Positions 6,130-8,143 of a stretch of DNA of 8,143 nucleotides are shown here, in pieces; within the stretch, counting starts at the first letter, position 1, and each line of letters opens with the position of its first letter. The notes under the pieces were generated by a model, which saw nothing but the letters and a program-made list of their open reading frames with translations, had not been told where the DNA came from and made no database searches. Origin of the DNA: Lachnospiraceae bacterium. Its GTDB lineage: Bacteria > Bacillota > Clostridia > Lachnospirales > Lachnospiraceae. The stretch covers positions 1 to 8,143 of the forward strand of contig JAILFQ010000097.1 of NCBI GenBank assembly GCA_024697505.1, written 5' to 3'. The translations under genes were made by a program, and so were the position numbers.

Positions 6130-6714
6130 ATGAAAAAAGGTTTTGATGTTAAAGATTTAATTAATGTAGGTGTTTTTACAGCGCTGTATTTTATAATTAC
6201 ATTTGCTGTAGGCTGCATAGGTTTTGTGCCTGTGCTAATGGTATTTGTTCCTTTCCTTGTACCTATTGTGGGCGGAATTCCGCTTATGCTTTATTTCTCA
6301 AAGATTAAGCATTTCGGCATGATAACCATTACCTCCGTTATTCTTGCAATCTTATTTTTCGTTACCGGACACCCTTATCCTATATTTATTTTCTGCATAG
6401 CAGCAGGCCTCATTACGGAATTTGTTTTAAAAGCAGGAAACTACGAAAGCATAAAGTGCTGTGTAATAGGTTCTTCAACCTTCAGTTTGTGGCTCCTTGG
6501 CATGGTAATTGCTTTCTTCTTCAGCTTCAGAGAAAACTACTTTAACAGTCTTATAAGCGGTTACGGAGAAGCTTACGCAGAAACATTAATGGCCTGGACG
6601 CCAACCTGGGTATTCTTTGCAATGATAGCTATGTGTCTTGTGGGTGGCTTAATTGGAGGTCTTCTCGGTGTAAAGGTATTAAAGAAGCACTTCCGTAAAG
6701 CCGGTATGGCATAA
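6130..6714 (+). CDS. ECF transporter S component, MptD/Trep_Strep family
   Basis: A 194-aa very hydrophobic protein with about six membrane helices (roughly 10-30, 33-56, 63-82, 84-105, 110-131, 153-182) and a basic C-terminal tail (KVLKKHFRKAG). Length, helix pattern and sequence character (VPVLMVFVPFLVPIVGGIP, the TGHPYP loop near residues 79-84) match the MptD/Trep_Strep (TIGR02185-like) substrate-binding components. S components capture the substrate outside and toppling driven by the EcfT-EcfA motor releases it inside. Helix 1 has G14xxxA18, in the position of the AxxxA contact that S components use to dock on EcfT. The AGGAG at 6116-6120 gives the start. Overlap with ecfT (TAATG) predicts a dedicated ECF complex. 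Related clusters have been linked to haem or iron compounds; the substrate here is not proven. Confidence 0.82.
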   Translation: MKKGFDVKDLINVGVFTALYFIITFAVGCIGFVPVLMVFVPFLVPIVGGIPLMLYFSKIKHFGMITITSVILAILFFVTGHPYPIFIFCIAAGLITEFVLKAGNYESIKCCVIGSSTFSLWLLGMVIAFFFSFRENYFNSLISGYGEAYAETLMAWTPTWVFFAMIAMCLVGGLIGGLLGVKVLKKHFRKAGMA

Positions 6715-7433
6715 TGGGACCATCATTTGAAGGGGTTGTGGAAAAGAAAGGCTTAAAGCTGGACCCCAGAACAAAATTTGCCCTCCTAATAGTTGTTTCT
6801 ATAGTAATGATGAGCGGCAGTATGGAGGGGGTGGCGTACATAATGCGTGTTGTGTGCGCCCTTGCCTCCTTCCTGCTTCTGCTTTCCGTCGGAAGAGTAA
6901 AAGCGGCAATTATTTATGCACTTTTGCTTGGCAGCGCGGTTTACTGCGAAGGCTTTGTCCTTCCTCGTTTGGACGGCGTTACAAGCCTTACTCTAATGAT
7001 AATAAGCGGCGTTATTTCCCGTTTTTCGCCTTGTTACATGATGGGATATTACACAGTAAGTACAACCTCTGTAAGCGAATTTGTAACCGCAATGGAAAGG
7101 ATGCACATTCCTTATCTTATTACCATTCCTTTGTCCGTTATGTTCCGCTTTTTTCCTACTCTTTCCGAAGAGTACTCGAACATACACGACGCCATGAAAA
7201 TGAGAGAGATAACTATTGGAAGAGTTGGCCTGTTTTCTTACATAGAATACATTTTGGTACCTGTAATGATGTCCACCGTAAGAATTTCCGACGAGCTTTC
7301 TGCGGCCTCTCTTTCCAAAGGGCTTAGCGTAAAAGGCGGAAGAAGCCATGTTTGCGAAATACATATGAGATTTCCGGATTATTTTCTGATTGTTTTGAGT
7401 TTTGCGTGTCTTGTAACATTTTTTGTGGCATAA
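6714..7433 (+). CDS. ecfT: ECF transporter transmembrane component EcfT (CbiQ-like)
   Basis: A 239-aa membrane protein that couples the S component to the ATPases. It opens with LDPRTKFALLIVVSIVMM (17-34), the usual EcfT/CbiQ first helix, followed by further helices near 42-59, 64-82, 91-104 and 134-148, and a last one at 224-238. The cytoplasmic coupling region follows the conserved MFRFFPTL (143-150). The two short motifs that insert into the ATPases, often Ala-Arg-Gly, are altered: AMKMRE (160-165) and ASLSKGL (198-204). The first still has its Arg164, while the second has Lys202 in place of arginine. The start ATG overlaps the TAA of the S component by one base, so translation is coupled. 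The family assignment is firm; the gene symbol is given by role. Confidence 0.85.
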   Translation: MGPSFEGVVEKKGLKLDPRTKFALLIVVSIVMMSGSMEGVAYIMRVVCALASFLLLLSVGRVKAAIIYALLLGSAVYCEGFVLPRLDGVTSLTLMIISGVISRFSPCYMMGYYTVSTTSVSEFVTAMERMHIPYLITIPLSVMFRFFPTLSEEYSNIHDAMKMREITIGRVGLFSYIEYILVPVMMSTVRISDELSAASLSKGLSVKGGRSHVCEIHMRFPDYFLIVLSFACLVTFFVA

Positions 7434-7448
7434 GGAGCAACATAACTA

Positions 7449-8114
7449 ATGATAGAGTTTAAGAATGTATCTTTTTCTTATAATACGGTTAATATAGACG
7501 GAGAAACCATTCCGGTTGACGGACTTAAAGACTTTAACCTTACAGTAAATAAAGGCGAGCTTTTGGTACTTACCGGAAGCTCCGGCTGCGGAAAGACAAC
7601 GGTTACACGTCTTATAAACGGCCTTATCCCTCATTACTATAAGGGGGAAATAAGGGGGAGTGTAACCCTGAATGGAGAAAACATTTCCGAGAAGCCGATA
7701 TACGAAACCGCAGCCCATGTGGGAAGCGTGTTCCAAAACCCAAGATCCCAGTTCTTTAATGTTAATACAACGGATGAGATTGCTTTTGCGGCGGAAAACC
7801 GAAAAACAGACCCTGCCGTAATTAAAGAAAGAATAGCAGACACCGCAAAGATAATGGGAATAGAAAAACTTTTAAACAGAAATATCTTTGAACTTTCCGG
7901 TGGAGAAAAGCAGATAATTGCCTGTGCCGGAATAAATGTGCTTTCTCCGGAAATTGTGGTGCTTGACGAGCCGTCTTCAAATCTGGATATTGCAGTAATA
8001 GAAAAGCTTAAAGAAGTGCTGGCATTATGGAAAACTCAGGGAAAGACTATAATAATTGCGGAGCACAGGCTCTACTTTTTGCGTGAACTAGCAGACAGAA
8101 TGAGAATTTTGTAA
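7449..8114 (+). CDS. ecfA: ECF transporter ATPase EcfA-like, possibly nonsense-truncated
   Basis: The visible product is 221 aa and contains one complete ATP-binding domain: Walker A GSSGCGKT (43-50), the EcfA-typical Q-loop VFQNPRSQFF (Gln96), signature LSGGEKQ (149-155), Walker B VVLDEP (Glu174) and switch His206 in AEHRL. It would power the S and T components encoded just upstream; AAGGAG (7432-7437) is its ribosome site. The frame stops with TAA at 8112-8114 directly after ADRMRIL, but family members continue here with a small turn such as xxGRI. The same frame does exactly that after the stop: EGRIKKELT to the window end. In related clusters this ATPase is often a double-domain protein of roughly 450-500 aa, so the second half may lie downstream. 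It could be a nonsense mutation, a base-call error or a truly short ATPase. Confidence 0.85.
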   Translation: MIEFKNVSFSYNTVNIDGETIPVDGLKDFNLTVNKGELLVLTGSSGCGKTTVTRLINGLIPHYYKGEIRGSVTLNGENISEKPIYETAAHVGSVFQNPRSQFFNVNTTDEIAFAAENRKTDPAVIKERIADTAKIMGIEKLLNRNIFELSGGEKQIIACAGINVLSPEIVVLDEPSSNLDIAVIEKLKEVLALWKTQGKTIIIAEHRLYFLRELADRMRIL

Positions 8115-8143
8115 GAAGGACGAATAAAGAAGGAACTTACGGC
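8115..8143 (+). other. In-frame continuation of the ATPase after the TAA, cut by window end
   Basis: Reading on in the ecfA frame gives EGRIKKELT with no further stop. GRI is the conserved turn following the DR-hydrophobic strand of ABC ATPases, so this is coding DNA by pattern, separated from the gene only by the single TAA. No separate start codon and ribosome site for a new gene are visible. Confidence 0.6.

Noticed and set aside
6854..7327. Plus-strand open frame of 157 codons inside ecfT
   Set aside because: It is an out-of-frame shadow of a clearly coding EcfT, rich in Arg, Ser and Cys with no family pattern.

Overview
The window looks like a piece of a low-to-moderate G+C Firmicutes (Bacillota) chromosome, most likely a gut-type Clostridia such as Lachnospiraceae. 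This is inferred from AT-rich intergenic DNA, AGGAG-type ribosome sites, an MptD/Trep_Strep-type ECF substrate component, and the IIGGADxPTS motif. No rRNA, tRNA, CRISPR or insertion sequence was seen. Genus-level placement is not possible from the sequence alone.

Layout. (1) Bases 1-457: the 3' part of a nuclease-like (DUF2726-type, PD-(D/E)XK-like) gene whose first ~110 bases are mirrored as a perfect inverted repeat running to base 1. This is either a real inverted duplication or, more likely, a chimeric contig end. (2) Bases 458-649: intergenic DNA with a 33-bp tandem repeat and a good sigma-A promoter whose -10 lies in a 14-bp perfect palindrome. (3) Bases 650-1844: a tight + strand operon of a membrane-anchored rhodanese, a MutT-type Nudix hydrolase and a YciI-like protein, closed by a rho-independent terminator (1895-1923). 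(4) Bases 1924-8143: a second + strand operon starting directly behind that terminator. Its promoter carries a DtxR/IdeR-like dyad and a second palindrome. The genes are a TetR regulator, two 580-aa ABC half-transporters overlapping by ATGA, an ECF S component, an EcfT and an EcfA-type ATPase.

The second operon is the main interest. An exporter-fold ABC heterodimer plus a complete ECF module (S, T, A) recalls the streptococcal siaDE-siaFGH arrangement for haem and the YbtPQ/IrtAB family of iron-siderophore transporters. The metal-regulator-like dyad in the promoter fits iron, haem or metallophore handling, but the substrate cannot be read from the sequence. The EcfA frame is closed by a TAA exactly where the conserved strand after the H-loop should continue. 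The same frame reads on sensibly (EGRIKKELT) to the window end, so this ATPase may be nonsense-interrupted, or the stop may be a sequence error.
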